From: Tricholoma matsutake
Taxonomy: Eukaryota; Basidiomycota; Agaricomycetes; Agaricales; Tricholomataceae
Assembly: GCA_026075535.2 (NCBI GenBank)
Contig: AP026542.1
Coordinates: 2,666,001-2,730,000, forward strand
Direction: 5' to 3'
DNA: 64,000 nt
Shown here: one piece after another, positions 34,933 through 47,552 of the stretch
Numbering within the stretch: the first letter of the stretch is position 1
Layout of the letters: each line of letters starts with the position of its first letter
Translations under genes and position numbers: made by a program
Notes under the pieces: generated by a model
Databases searched by the model: none
Seen by the model: the letters and a program-made list of their open reading frames with translations, nothing else
What the model was told of the DNA's origin: nothing

Positions 34933-35571
34933 ATGTTCCGCAACCTTACTAGTCAGCTGGCAGCTGCTGCCACAGGTACCAATGCTCAAGGCACGAAAGT
35001 CATGTCACCCAGCCTGCGATCAGATATTTATAGTGCGATGGACACCGCACAGAATTGGGTTGTTGGCGGACGAGGTGCTGGGCAAGCGGGGGATGGTGTA
35101 TCTTATGGAACTATGTTGTCGACTATTCAAATGCACTTCCCCAACATCAAAGTTGGACTTGAGTCGATCGGACATGCGGAGGCTGAGGTGGCTGCTATTG
35201 TTGGAGGGATTACAAACATGATTATGGAGTACAGCAGGTGGGAGAGTATGTCGGGAGGTATGGCGATGCGAACATGGGTGGATGGTCTTGTTGACGTGTA
35301 CCAGAGGATGCAACCGGGAACGAGGAAGGATGAAGTCGCTAAAGGAATTACTAGAGGAACAAATCAGAACAGCGATGTGGCGTTGATGACCAAAGATTTT
35401 GGTGCACGGATTCAGATGATATCATGTTTGAAAACAGGTAGATTTCTGATTATTGTTCTCAACGGAGATCTGGGACTAATCTATCTGCTTCTAGTTAGCT
35501 CGAGGATATATGGGCAAGGAAGCGTTGAGGCCAGGCAGGCTGAAGCAATACTGAGTTCGAGGTTCATGTAA
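34933..35571 (+). CDS. Small unknown helical protein
   Basis: The frame from ATG 34933 is open to TAA 35571. A likely 57-base intron (35438-35494, GTAGAT...TTCTAG) keeps phase when removed, giving 193 residues. The sequence has an Ala-rich start (MFRNLTSQLAAAATGTNAQ), a Gly-rich turn (WVVGGRGAGQAGDGVSYG) and amphipathic helices (EAEVAAIVGGITNMIMEY). There is no signal peptide, metal cluster or catalytic motif. It lies 245 bases after the ceramidase stop in the same direction. A coding start further upstream (ATG 34823) is possible through another intron. I do not recognise the family. Confidence 0.5.
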   Translation: MFRNLTSQLAAAATGTNAQGTKVMSPSLRSDIYSAMDTAQNWVVGGRGAGQAGDGVSYGTMLSTIQMHFPNIKVGLESIGHAEAEVAAIVGGITNMIMEYSRWESMSGGMAMRTWVDGLVDVYQRMQPGTRKDEVAKGITRGTNQNSDVALMTKDFGARIQMISCLKTGRFLIIVLNGDLGLIYLLLVSSRIYGQGSVEARQAEAILSSRFM

Positions 35572-35881
35572 AGGTTCCGACCACTATATGGCGATATTAT
35601 TCTTCAAGGCTCGTCTTCTCTTCTGATATGCAGTAGATAATAATTGTGGTATTGGATACATGGAGATTAGTAATGTTGAATATGCAAAAAAAGCGACTTG
35701 TAATGAGATGACTCGAACAATAGATTATCTATAAAAAGGTCATGGTCAACTGAGATTCGGTGAAATAGTTCAGAGAAAACCCTTACAAAGTAAATAAAGA
35801 ATAAGGATTACCCTAAATACTTCCGACTACGGCCGCCTAGACTTATATCTTACCACAGTGTTAATACAAATTAGGATGCTA
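35572..35881. other. Convergent intergenic spacer
   Basis: AT-rich sequence between the convergent small gene and TEA gene. It presumably holds both 3' ends. No gene is seen. Confidence 0.5.
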
Positions 35882-37427
35882 CTAAAATAGGAAGTCAGCA
35901 AACGACGCGATGTGAAGCAAGCATATTAAACGACTTGCATAATTGTACAGATCTGTCTGAAAACAGGTATCTGTAGGTGACACCGACAAGTGGTCGTAGC
36001 CAGACGACATGTCGTTGGGATATGCAGAGGAAGAAAGGTAATCCCAGGTGGGCTTGACATCCATGCTGGTGAAATCAAAGTACGTGTCCAAGTCTTCGTA
36101 GTCCATGAACGAGACTTGGTCCATTGGAATAAGATTGTCGAATGGGACAGATGCTTGGATAGTACTACCCGTGGTGCTCGTATCGTCGCTAGACTGATCT
36201 GACCCGCCTGACGACGGCGCTGGTGAATCAGGCCACTCAGATTCCTTGGAACGATAAGTGAATTTGTACACCGCCGAGAACATGGTGACTGGTGATGAGG
36301 AGTCGTCTTTTACGACATCCTGGGTAATAGTGTACTGCGTCGGATCTACGCAAGTCGTTAGACACTGTAAAAGGAAACAGAAAAACACCAAGCACATACC
36401 TGAACTCTCAGTGATTTTTTGCCAGTAACCCGGTACTAGCGTGGTACTATACAAAAGAGCGCCACCCGTGCTGTTCGGTGCTTGACCAGCAGAGGTCAGG
36501 GTCGTGACTTCTGAAAAGACAGTCATGCCGGAAGAAACAACAGTAAATGTTGATTTGGCCATAATGGGCACGTCAGACAAGAAAGTGACTGTCGGATCTA
36601 TACTGCGCAGAGGACGTGGTTGCTGAGACACTCGAACGACATCGTCGCATGCCAGAGTTGGGAAGTTATCAAAGCCAGAGAGAAGAGGAAGATCGGGTAA
36701 GGAATCTAAGCAACTGATATCGTCGGGCAGTATATCGATGTGGATGACAATCCGAGAAGACTTTTTTTTCGATAAATCTGTGGACGGCTCTGTGGGGGTA
36801 GCAGGCATGCTGGACGTATCGCTAGATGAATCGGTATCACACTGGAAGGAATCTCGAAATTTGAGATGGGCGTCAGTTGATCCTAATTCGGCTTGTCGTC
36901 TGGGTGATAGCAGATACAACACTGAGGTGTTCGATAAGCTGCAGTCACAGCACGAGTTTGAATTTAGCAGACGTACGTCGTTTGCCACCGCAAGTGTCTC
37001 GCAGTTGCTGCAGACGACTACCAACTTGCTTCGCTGTTCTTCGTTTGCCAGTCTTGTGAAAGATATACTCAGAGATGAATCGGTTCCTCATCGGGAATCG
37101 GCCAAGGAGTCTCGTTTCTCTGGAATCGTCAGGCTGGTAAGCTTCCAACCCTAAATAGATGGATGATTGAATGAGCACTGGCATAAAAAAAAAACATTTG
37201 GAAGAGTTTGTCTGACCTTCAAGCAATGCAGCCTCCAGCTCTGGAGGCCAGACTAGTTCTCCTCCTCTTAACGTCTTCCAGCTCTTTCGACCTTTAACAA
37301 TTGATTGGAACACGTCTTGAGTCCTTGAATGTTGGAGAGGAGGACATCTGTATGCGTCAGAGATGGACATGCATACACGCTTCTTTGGCGACAATGCTTG
37401 GGAGGAAGCGGGATTTCCTGAAGACAT
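35882..37427 (-). CDS. TEA/ATTS-domain transcription factor
   Basis: The family includes AbaA, Tec1 and TEAD. It binds DNA through a three-helix TEA domain and controls development. Exons (minus) are 37427-37217, 37150-36973, 36938-36400 and 36345-35882. They sum to 1392 bases, giving 463 residues. The TEA domain lies at about residues 45-125: RKSWKTLRGGELVWPPELEA, then EAYQPDDSRETRLLGRFPMR, NRFISEYIFHKTGKRRTAKQ and VGSRLQQLRDTCGGKRR. The last helix, which contacts DNA in this family, is intact. The rest is acidic, Ser/Pro-rich and low in motifs (SEWPDSPAPSSGGSDQSSDD; MDYEDLDTYFDFTSMD), fitting an activation region. Intron 2 is very short (34 bases, GTCTGC donor); a GTACGT donor four bases upstream would break the frame, so its exact border is the weakest part of the model. 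Confidence 0.88.
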
Positions 37428-39774
37428 GACTCGGAGTCAGGAGGAAATGGCAAGCACGAACGAAGCTCAGGCTTGATGTGTTAGCCGATTTAAATATTTT
37501 TCTGGCGTGGAGCCAGAGCCCAGGATTTTCGTAAGGATAAGTAAGCTCCTGGACAAGTTGCAGTAAAGTTATTCGGCAGCCGTCGAAAGCACCGATCAAC
37601 AAGAAGATCTTCTTAACCCTGCAGCGCTTTAGCCCATAGGAGTTGTTCAGATTAGGACGGGGGGAACTTGTGAGATCCAGATTCGAAGCCAACGTGTGTT
37701 CGTACCTTCGGCCAGATTTGATTCCGTTCCAAAATGACAGCCTCTTTAAACGCGTGGCCATGCGAAACTCCTCAAAACATTTGCGCCCTAGTTTCGTGTT
37801 AGAAGGTCAAGATATGCCATATCCATTTCTATAATCTCCAAACAGTATTCTTTCAACTTGTGTGGACCCTGATGCGACGTTTAACTTTAGTGCCAGCCCA
37901 TGGGAAGGATTTCAACGTGTAACGTTAATAAATTATGATCTGTTTGTTTAGAACAAATGATCAAATCATAGAAATCTTGACATGGTACAGCCACCCGGTG
38001 GGCCAGGATTCCGAGTCGCAAAATGGGGAATCGAACTGATCGATCATGTTCTCCCGAGAGCGAAAGTTGCCGCTACCTTTGTTACATACATAGCGCAAAT
38101 AGTGAAGGCAATGTATGCAATGTTTCGATCCTTGCAGCCGCTCAGCGGACCTGTGCAGCGCCATAATGTTTAGTCGTCATACACTTAGCCGGACATCGTT
38201 CAACAAACAACATCTGTTCCGTATTCATTGTATACTGTAGAGCCGATTTACCAGTTAGACCGGGGTTGTCAACTCCCTGAACTTTCCTTGTTTGAATCAG
38301 AAGACAATGTCCAACCGAGATCGCAAAATAAAATTTAAATACATGTGAGTTATACCTAAATATGGTATTCGAGAAGGCTGCTCCGTAACACGTGGGTATT
38401 TTGGATTGATACCGTAACCTAGCAAACTCAAAAAGTAAAGCTTCAAGATCATTGGATTTGGTTACTGCCACATATCTAGAAAAATATCACACCTCCCCCG
38501 AAGAAATGGTTGATCCATCTGCTAATCTTTGATAACAATAAAAAAAAATCAAAGTAGCCGTCCATGCGAGAGACGAATTGCTTTTGCTATTTGTAAATTT
38601 AATTTGGACACACTACAGGCCGACCCTGGTCATGTTAGGCGGGGTAATCACAACACGACAAATCGCACTAGTACAGAGCCGCTGAGCGTACAATAGAGGC
38701 GATACTTAGTCGGGATTGATAGCAACCGGTCAAATGGATTGGAAACTGGAGTGAGAGTTCGGTTAACCAAACCGGCACAGGTAAACCCCTAGCTCGACGC
38801 AGAGTTATCGATCGGTCTTTGAGTAGGCAATCCGGTACGAGCTTCCCCTTTATTGCCGGGAGCAGCGGGACGGTTCATCATGAAAAGCGATGAAAGCGGT
38901 TATCCAGATTAACCGGCGAACTGAATTTCTCACGGGACAAACCGATCCGAATAAGAAAAGAATCGCGTATCCAGTCGCGCCAAACCTTAACCCAACGGGC
39001 GTTGTAATTATCGACATCAATCGCGCAAGTAGAAAACGCCAAGGGTAAACTAGGTGTACTCGGGCACCGTGGTAGTGTCGGAATGAGCATCAAATAACAG
39101 TGAGAAATTCCAGACCCATATTAAGACAAGGGCGCGAGGATGACGACATGTGTGTGAATTATATGTCGTTGGCCCCCAACTTTGCACATTTGTTTCGTCA
39201 CCATCGGTGGTGAACAAGGTAAGCGAATATCTAATGACAAACTTGACGGCACGTATGTACCACACGAGTGCCTCGACAAATAATGCGCTCCTATGGCAAG
39301 AATGTCTGAGCATAAGCGGGGAATCATTCCTATAGGATGCCGGTGATAGCATCGAACAACCCCGCTCGAGGTTTCGTTCCAGAAGGAAAATTGAAAGGAA
39401 GATATATAAAGGACCCCCGATTCCATTGACGTACATCACGCCTATCGCAACTGTCAGTACACATGCATATGGATCTACCAACGACAGGTCGGCCATGGCA
39501 GACACAGAAACCCAATTGCAAGTACATAAGGCGTTAGACGAGAAAAAAAAAAAAGCAGATTAAGAATGTATCCGAAAGAAGTGTCCAATAAAAAGAGTGT
39601 ATCAATGTCCTAAAAAATATCAAGTGGGCTTACCAGCGTACAATATAATAATGTTCTTGGGGACCATAACAAATAAATGACGGCTATCCCTCATCTCCTT
39701 GACAGCCGAAAAAAAACTTCCATATCGTTAAAATTGACGTGTCTCGCACATGCCAACTTATTGTCCAAGCTTGT
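37428..39774. other. Long intergenic stretch, nothing recognised
   Basis: Only short open frames of up to about 150 codons occur, overlapping on the minus strand at 39.05-39.5 kb with no homology I can name. No repeats over about 30 bases, RNA genes or mobile elements were seen. Confidence 0.5.
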
Positions 39775-42589
39775 CTACGATGTTGTTGTTGCTAATGATG
39801 GAGGTGGCGTAATTGTGGAGACGGCAGAACCAGTAGCTGCCCCACACAGCGGGGGCACTGCCGCGCTTATAGCATCCCACGCATTCGGGTATTGGCACCC
39901 AGCAATAGGCGTCGCCGCGCTCGCGATATCCTGCTGATCGAACCAGCCATTGCCGACATTGACACTCTTCGTCGGCGTCGGCGTCAACGACGGCGGTGGC
40001 AGGGTCGGGACTGAGCCGGTAGAGGTATACGTCGGTAGCAAGCTTACCGAGGCTACTGCATTGATCGATGAGGGTAGCCACGGGAATTGCACTGTGGCGG
40101 TCGGGTCAATGGAGCCTGCGCCCGCGCCACCAATCATCCACGGTTGGTAAGTACCGTCAAAGGGGGTGCCTGTGACGCCTAAAGAACTGCACATGCCGTT
40201 GGCGGCCCTAGGATCCCGAGGAATCCACCCATTCTCCAAGCCTAGCTGATACGACCAGAGAGGGGATTCGACTACACCGGCGGATGAGTTGCCCACCTAG
40301 GATATTTTGAATGAGGTCAAATCTGAGAGGTAGACGGATAAAATATAACAAACCTTCCATGTCCAGAAGAACCAATTTTGAAGCGCGTCCATCTGAGCCA
40401 ACGCCAGGTTCATGAGCCCGGCCTTGGTCCCGGCCGTCCAATTCGTAGAGTCCTGCCAAAGGCCGCAGTTGCCTCCATAGGTATGCGAACCAGGTACGCC
40501 TCTGAGGAACAGCCCACAGTCGTTGAAGCCAGTGCTAAACTCTCCAGCCATTGTCACGCCAAAGCCAACTTGACTGAAGATAATGCTAGTCAATCGATAT
40601 ATGAACCATGAGCGACTAAAAATATACCTCGCATTTGTGCCCTGAGCCCATCTCTGGCAAGCCGCCTGTGGCCAGGTACCCCCGGCATTTGGTCCTGTAC
40701 CTGTGTCAATCGGCGTGGTAGCGGGGGAGCCATCGAACGCAAAGTAAGGGTGCGTATCCAAGGCAATGCGGTCAGACTGAGGTAAGAAACCTGTCCAGCT
40801 CTGGAGACCCGTGAAGCCGTCGTGAATAACAATGAACGGGCCATGTCCTGCGCCGTAGCCTGTAATACTTCGGATCATGGTGTGGGCCTCCAGGTAACTG
40901 AAAACCACAGCATGAAAATGTAGTCGAGATAAAAAGAAAAAAACAAACAAGCTTGTGAGGGCGTTTCTGCCTATCGTTGTGATCAACGCTTCATTTACAA
41001 TCCCGAACATAGGTACTACATTCGTGAATTGCGGCTGCGAAATAAACTCGGTGATGACCCGAATGTACCCCAGCGTGCGCTGTGCGTTCGCAATTCCCAT
41101 AACGCCGTTAAGGAAATTGAAAGCACCCAACTTCCCACCATGATTGTAGCCTGTGATGGTGAATTTACAAAATTAGGAACAACAGAAATGACAGAACAAT
41201 CATACCATTGGCCGACCCGGGGACTGTGTGCAGATCCAAGAGGACACGCAAACCGTATTTGCGGGCCAAACGAAGGATTTCCTCAATATACCTATTAAAA
41301 AATTAAAACTTGATAAAACCTAGCGTGGAACAGCTACGTACTTCCAGCTAGTTTTCGCAAGGAAAGGTTCACCTGGCCAAGTTTCAATCGCCCAGAAGGG
41401 AATAGGAAGACGAATCCAGTTCAATCCAGCACCGGCAATCTCCGCAATATCTTGCTCCGTCTGCCAAAATGTCAGTCTTTATGGGTCAACTAAGAGTGTG
41501 ACACCCTCCACTGACGATGAACGTCTTGTAATGAGTCTCGAGTTGACCGAGCCCGCCATTCGCAGTGTCCGCTGCCATCTGTGTGCTGAGCGTCCATTCG
41601 TCTACCGCAGTAGGATACCGCTGGAAAAGCGCCGGCGAGATGAAGGGTTCAAGAACAAAGAGACCACCTAGGTTGACACTGACTCACACGAAGAAGGGGA
41701 TGGAGATAACAAGAAAAAAATCAGTCAGCATCACATGAAAACGACGGCGGCACGTACCCAAACATCTGATCCTGGCCCCACCTCCAACTTTGATTGAGCG
41801 GTGGTGTCCATGAGTTTGGTTGTGCGTTATTATTAAAAGGATCATTGGGATCGTCCACCCCTGATGGAAGCAAGAAGGCATGAGGTCAGCAGAAGTTCAG
41901 AAGCTAAAGCAAACGCATGATCGATATTCGATGACGACATAGACAAGTTCTCTGAAGTGAGAGCTGTACAAAGCGATGGAACAGGATAACCAGTAATTTG
42001 GCTCATTCTAAATGTGTTCGAACCGAAAAGAAGGTAAAAGAAATCAGATGCACGCACAGAAACCTCCAAATTTATTGGAATAAGTAAAAGTAGATCCATC
42101 CTTCATGGTGACAGTGGAACCATCGCCTCCCGACGTGAGTCGTACGTTACTGGGATTACCGCCACCACTACTGCCTCCGCTGCCGCCACCATTAGTCCCA
42201 GTGGATGGAGTGGTTGATGCGACTGTATTCCGTTGCTTTGGCTTTATGACCGTGAAATATACTGGCAGAATGACTGCGAGCACCACTACAGCTATGATTG
42301 CAAGGACGAGTGCAAAAATGAGAGGCTTGCGGTTAGTTTTGGTTGGTTGGTTGCGTTCCTCTGCAAAAGGGTCTGGTTCTCTTTTGTCCGCTGGAGGAAG
42401 AAGGGCTCCAGAATCGTTGTTGGAATGTGTTGGCGTATAGGGAGCGTAAGAAGAACGAGAAGAATCAGAAAAGAGATGAGAAGCTCGTGGAGGCTGCAAG
42501 ATTAGTGCATCAGCATCATCTGCAGGTAAAGGAGTGTGAATAGCGGTATTTGGTGTAGCAAAGACATTGGATATAGGGCGGTCTTCCAT
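39775..42589 (-). CDS. Membrane-anchored GH5 exo-beta-1,3-glucanase-type enzyme
   Basis: A glycoside hydrolase family 5 enzyme of the fungal exo-1,3-beta-glucanase (EXG) type, acting on cell-wall beta-glucan. Nine exons (42589-42058, 41860-41758, 41678-41516, 41460-41342, 41291-41206, 41150-40949, 40897-40628, 40573-40354, 40296-39775) sum to 2217 bases, giving 738 residues. I chose ATG 42589 because the frame upstream opens only with GTG. A cytoplasmic Pro/Ser-rich head is followed by one membrane segment (about residues 90-112, LIFALVLAIIAVVVLAVILP) and a Gly/Ser linker, so it is a type II membrane protein. Catalytic-domain marks are VNLGGLFVLEPF, LNWIRLPIPFWA, GYNHGG, MFGIVNEAL (acid/base Glu), DTHPYF and TMAGEFSTG (nucleophile Glu). 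The Thr/Pro-rich C-terminal extension ends in ATTTS. Confidence 0.9.
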
Positions 42590-45244
42590 GGAAGCAAATG
42601 AAGAGGGAGGAGGAGAGAGGGAGTTGTGCCTGCAAGGCGCCACACGGAAGACGCTGGGGAATGTGTGATTGGCATCTCATTAAGTTCCGTAAATACACAC
42701 ACACCGCGTGAAAGGCGCTATGAGCACGTGGTCTTCACACTCGTGACTTTTCATCCGGCCAATTTGAGCCGCTTTATTACCGTTCAAGCCTCTTGAGCGT
42801 TAGCTACTCCTAAATGAAGTACACAATTAGAGCTCTCCTATGTTAGCTATTCCTAAATGTAGTCGCCTTGGATGCATGTCGGTCCAACGACTATTATTTG
42901 TGCCAGCCTTTAGTACACACGCAATACCATCTCAGGGTCACCAGTGTACATAATTTTGATCGTCCGCAACTGCACAGGCTTGTCAGATGAGTTCCCTCTC
43001 TTGCACCTCTCAGGTTTTCAGGGACGACGGACACTTGCATTTGTTGCTCTCAAAATGGTCCAGCGGTAACTTGTAGTATGCAAATATTGTTGACATGATA
43101 GAAGCCTGTAAGAGTGACTAGCCCAATAGTGAGTCAGAGCGCTCATGCGGTCATTAGTGGGCATAAATAGAAATAAATTACCCCAAAAGTAGGGCCTGCT
43201 CGCAGCTCAAGACTGGCTACATTCCAAAAGATGTCGGTCACTGAAGAAGTACTTATGAACACGCGACCCGCGATCCGCATGTTCTCGATTTGATGCCATG
43301 ACTTCGCACGAAATGGTCATGGGGCGGAAGATGACGTCTCTGAATACAGTCCCCCAGGACATTACCTCTTTATCAACAATCAATACTGAAACAAAGATAC
43401 GCACAAGCGGAGCTAACCTGAAACCCAATGCTAATCGATAGGCTAAAACTTGTTCTTTTCCCAGCCATTGAAAAAAAGTTCGTTATGTGGAGAGATTGTA
43501 ATAAGCTATCTGCAACTCTCTATAAAAGGAATTTTCTACGATCGCAAGACGCTGATTGGGAGACAGAGCCCCACTTTGGAGTTGCGCATACGCTCTAATC
43601 TGAACGATAATTTAGCAGTAGTTAAATAAAGAACCGCCACCATTAGAAGTGGTTGTCGGGCTTCCCCGGGGCATTTTTTTTGTCTGCGCTATCAAGTTGT
43701 TGGATTACTATTTCATAGGCCCATTAATGGTCTTGAGTCACTGAGAACAAGTTCAACACGTTGGGCCAACATCACACGGATGTCGGGACGGACCTTACTT
43801 ATGTCCAGAAGATGAAGTACTTGCAACCGTAATTACACTGAACCAAGATTTGTACTCTGCCACCCTCAAATGGTATGTGTGACAAGTAACAGAGACAATC
43901 TCAAGCCTTTGGAGCGCATCCACTACTGATATCACCAACAACAGTCTCAGAAGCAGAAGTGATGTGCGACGCGCAGATTTCAACATGTTGTGGGTACTTA
44001 ATTACATCGGGCAGCTGTAGGCTTGAATTCAAAGTGAATTCCTTTTCGGGAGTGTGTGACATGTTCAAAAAAAACAGTTGACAAAAAGTTTTGAAACCCA
44101 TCGAACCTATTTCCCACGAGTTTAGCGTCGAAGTAGATCTAAACATTGATAAACATTGTACTGGAAAACGCGGCCAAACTTTATTTTTCATCACAAGTTC
44201 GTCGGTGGAAGCGATTTGGCTGGTGCCAATTATAAGTGCTTAAGTACCGAACAGACAAAGACTCTCAGCAGCACACCATCACGGACGAACGGGGTATATG
44301 AAAAAACTAGTAACTATATACGTATGTGAGAAAGGTTCTTGAAAGACTAGGAGACAACTTGAAAGCAGTCTACGCTATGTTTTCACAATATGTGCATGCA
44401 ATGACGAATTACGACTGTTAGCTCTACACCGCCGCGGATTCAAATTCTCGCCAAATTAGTCACTGCGAAGCATTTGAGTGTTATTCGGAAGAGAATAGAA
44501 TCCCAGGGGTGATGCGATGTGATATAACGGCCCTTAACCCCAAGATCCCATTGGAGAGATTAAGTATATGGATAACGGCTTATAGCGGCCTCAATCAAAG
44601 TGTAATCGAGTAATCGAGTCCAGAGAAAGTCTTCCCCCTGAAGGTTCAGCTGCCCCCATCGCGTCATTGTTCGTAAGATATCGTATCTGCTGACTCGGTT
44701 GTAATGATGAAACGAGTTTTACGATGGGAGTTTCTTCACAAGACACGCAGAAGCTGACGTTCACACGCCTGGAGGTTCCTATCCAAGCACCCACATCATT
44801 GAGAGAGAAAGGCGAGCCTAGCACCGGTGCCAATCGTCAGAGGAGAGTCAGAACGATCCCACTGGTGCACGTTGTCCGGTAATCGGAAAACTAACTATAC
44901 CCGGCATCGTCCGCCGCAACTTTTCGATCGATCATCCAGCTTCGGAATCTTGAGTCCCAAAACACACGCAAGATGGCAGTGATATAGATTGAGGGAGATG
45001 ATGCACATGTGTGCTTACATCGTCTGATATATCCAGCCTACAAACGATTGAAAGTGGACAACGGTGTTCAAAAAACACAACAAAAGAGAGAGAGAGAGAA
45101 AATAACGGTGAGAATGACAGAAAGAAGGGAAGCAACGCACAGGAAAGCAATTATATCAATACTAAGATCGACCGTTAGAAATCGAACAGAGAGTTAGTTC
45201 GCCATATCAAACAAACAAAAAAGATTGTATACCTTGATTAGTAG
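42590..45244. other. Intergenic, no recognised gene
   Basis: Short frames on the minus strand (43207-43428, 43901-44194, 44591-44833) lack motifs and exon support. A GAGA run occurs near 45090. There are no repeats or RNA genes that I can identify. Confidence 0.45.
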
Positions 45245-46368
45245 CTAATACTCCACTGCTTCCTCATCGTCAGCCTGCATCGACGCCGACTCCTCCTTCT
45301 TCTCCTCTTGCACAGGTCCCTTTGGTTCATCACGCGTGTTTCTAGCGCCGTCGTCCACATCCATCTCGACCTCCCGTGTGGGCTCGGCAGCAGCAGCATC
45401 AGGGGAAACTAAAGAAGCATCCATGTCTATGTCGTCCTTATCTGAACCCTTATCGGTTTTTCGCCGGGCATCCTCGTCGGCGACCCGTTGCCGAAGCTGA
45501 TTGATCTCCTCAATACCAGTGCTGCGCTCCTCTCTGAAAAGCTCCCATTCTTTTTCGGTTGCTTCGTGTACCTAATTGTCGGATAAGACAAGGAATTGGG
45601 AATGAAACGATAGACTTGCCTCTGCTTTCCGACGGTCAATGAAAGCCTCCTGTGCCGGCGTGAGGATGGCAGGAAGGTAAAAGAGTGGTGGAGGATGACT
45701 ACGTGGCATGAATGATAGGGGATTCGTAGATGGAGGTGGGGGTGAGGAGTCATCGGACGGAATAATGTCCGACGTTAGCAAGAAGTTCGCGAGGAAAGGG
45801 AATCGTGTCCGACGAAATTTGTACTACAAAAGGAAGATGTCATATCAGCGATAACACCGCAGATGCATAGCGGGTAATGCACGTACGACGGAGTCCTTGA
45901 GTTGCAAGTCTTCCTCTTTCCGGTTAGAAGCCGTCTTGTCCTTCTTGGCCTCTTCGGCCCTCCTGACAGAGTCAGTTTCTTTTCGTAGCTTAGTCTGTAG
46001 TTTCTGTTCTATCTGTTGACGCTTTTTTGCCTGTGTTAAAATAAATCAGCCAACGGCAATTACAGAGACCAATTCAGACCCACCGCCTCACTCGCATTTC
46101 TCTCCTTGTCCTCGATCTTCGCCTTATTAAGGGTGCCAACTAGAATACCAAACATGCTTTTACCGCGTTTGCGTTCGCGACCACCACCTGCTATGGCGGC
46201 TAGATCGAGTCGCGGACGCTTCTTGTTCCCTGCTGCCATTGCAGCTGGTTCTGTGGGGGTCCGATGAGATTCCTCCGCTTGAGGTTTTGCAGCATCTTGA
46301 GGAGCTCTATGAAAATAAGAAGAAGTTAGAGAAGCTGAAATAGAAACGGCGTACTCGTCCGAGGACAT
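45245..46368 (-). CDS. Pinin/SDK/MemA-domain protein
   Basis: Pinin homologues are nuclear proteins associated with spliceosomes and the exon junction complex. Five exons (46368-46355, 46306-46084, 46030-45887, 45823-45620, 45571-45245) sum to 912 bases, giving 303 residues. The domain runs from about residue 45 to 190: KRGKSMFGILVGTLNKAKIE, then a coiled-coil (KRQQIEQKLQTKLRKETDSV), RTRFPFLANFLLTSD and FYLPAILTPAQEAFIDRR. The C-terminus is acidic. Intron 4 (45572-45619) has a GC donor (GAG|GCAAGT), the other introns GT-AG. The start codon lies 75 bases from that of the divergent SRP72 gene, so the two are likely to share a promoter. Confidence 0.88.
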
Positions 46369-46443
46369 GGTTGCTAGTGGTGGTGGGAGGTTAGGAGCGT
46401 GAGAATTTTGACGATCCTCTAAGTGGAAACCACGTCGTCCACG
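46369..46443. promoter_or_regulatory. Compact bidirectional promoter (pinin / SRP72)
   Basis: Only 75 bases separate the two start codons, with no room for separate promoters. No TATA box is visible. Both products act in RNA/RNP processes, but co-regulation is only inferred from the layout. Confidence 0.55.
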
Positions 46444-47552
46444 ATGGCGCCCAAAGCATCGATTCAAGTGTCCTCTTTGACTGCCAAGAACAAAGGCAAA
46501 GATTCTGCTAGAAAAACTGTTCCTAAACCACCTTTGAGCACGCAGGAACGTCTCAATCGACTGTTTACATCGTTATGTGCACAAATCGACGGAGGTCACT
46601 TTAACAATGCTATAAAGACTTGCGATAAAAGTATGTTTCATTGACTTTCTCTTCAGACATGAACTCATTTTTCTATATCAGTTCTTCGGATAGAGCCCAA
46701 GGACGTTGACGCAATCCAAACTAAACTTTTTCTCTTACTGCAAACAGAGCAGTACCACCCTGCTCTTTCTTTGATTGAGAGGGAAGACGAGAACCAGAAA
46801 TGGGCATTCGAGCGGTCATACTCGTTCTATCGGTTACAGCGTGAAGAAGAAGCAAGACAGATTTTAAAGGATCAGAAGGGCGAAGATGACAGAGGAGTAA
46901 TGCATTTGGAGGCACAACTTGTACGCATTTCTACCTTATTTTGAGACATCGCTTACTATGTCTTCAGTGTTATCGTGAGGGAATGTATCAGGAGGCTGTT
47001 GAGCTGTATAATCAACTACTAGACACCGCAGAACGAGTCAGTATGACATCCATCTCAGAGTCACGATCTGACGTGTTTGCGGCTTTGTAGGGATCAGAGG
47101 AACACTCAGATATTCTCACTAACCTCCAGGCCTCCCAAAAACAACTTGATTTCATCGAAACTGGCTTCCTGCATGCTTTAGATACACTACCTTCTTCCTT
47201 GACGAAGGACATTGAATCTAACCCGCCGCCGGCGCAGCCCAGTACCCAACTACTTGCCACGCTAGCTTCGGCGTCTGTTTCGCAGGAGCCTGTAAAACTA
47301 GCACAGAAGAAAACACGGACATCGCGTGTCCCCGCTGGTGTCGTTCCCGGCGTGACTCCCCCGCCTGATCCGGAACGGTGGTTGAAGAAGAGCGAGCGGT
47401 CGACGTTCAACCTGGCTAAGAGGAGGAAGGGGCCTGGTGGAGGTGGTGGAGCGACGCAAGGGAGTGCGAATTTAGAGGCTATTACACCTTCGACCGGAGG
47501 CACGCCTAGCCAGAGTACGAAGTCGGGGGGTAAAAGGAAGCCAAGGAAGTGA
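46444..47552 (+). CDS. SRP72: Signal recognition particle subunit SRP72 (short form)
   Basis: SRP72 is the TPR subunit of the signal recognition particle that, with SRP68, binds SRP RNA. Four exons (46444-46630, 46682-46920, 46968-47036, 47091-47552) give 957 bases and 318 residues. The N-terminus carries TPR-like helices (LSTQERLNRLFTSLCAQI, ALSLIEREDENQKWAFERSY, YREGMYQEAVELYNQLLDTA, SEEHSDILTNLQASQKQLD). The C-terminus has the conserved SRP72 RNA-binding motif (VTPPPDPERWLKKSERS) and a Gly/Lys tail. Yeast and animal SRP72 are about 640-670 residues, so the central TPR part is missing or was lost here. The frame is clean, so this is either a real short lineage form or an internal deletion. 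I chose ATG 46444 since the frame upstream starts with GTG. Confidence 0.82.

Noticed and set aside
39050..39505. Overlapping minus-strand frames of 65-151 codons
   Set aside because: Three frames overlap with no family motif, no splice support and no promoter. I treat them as chance frames.
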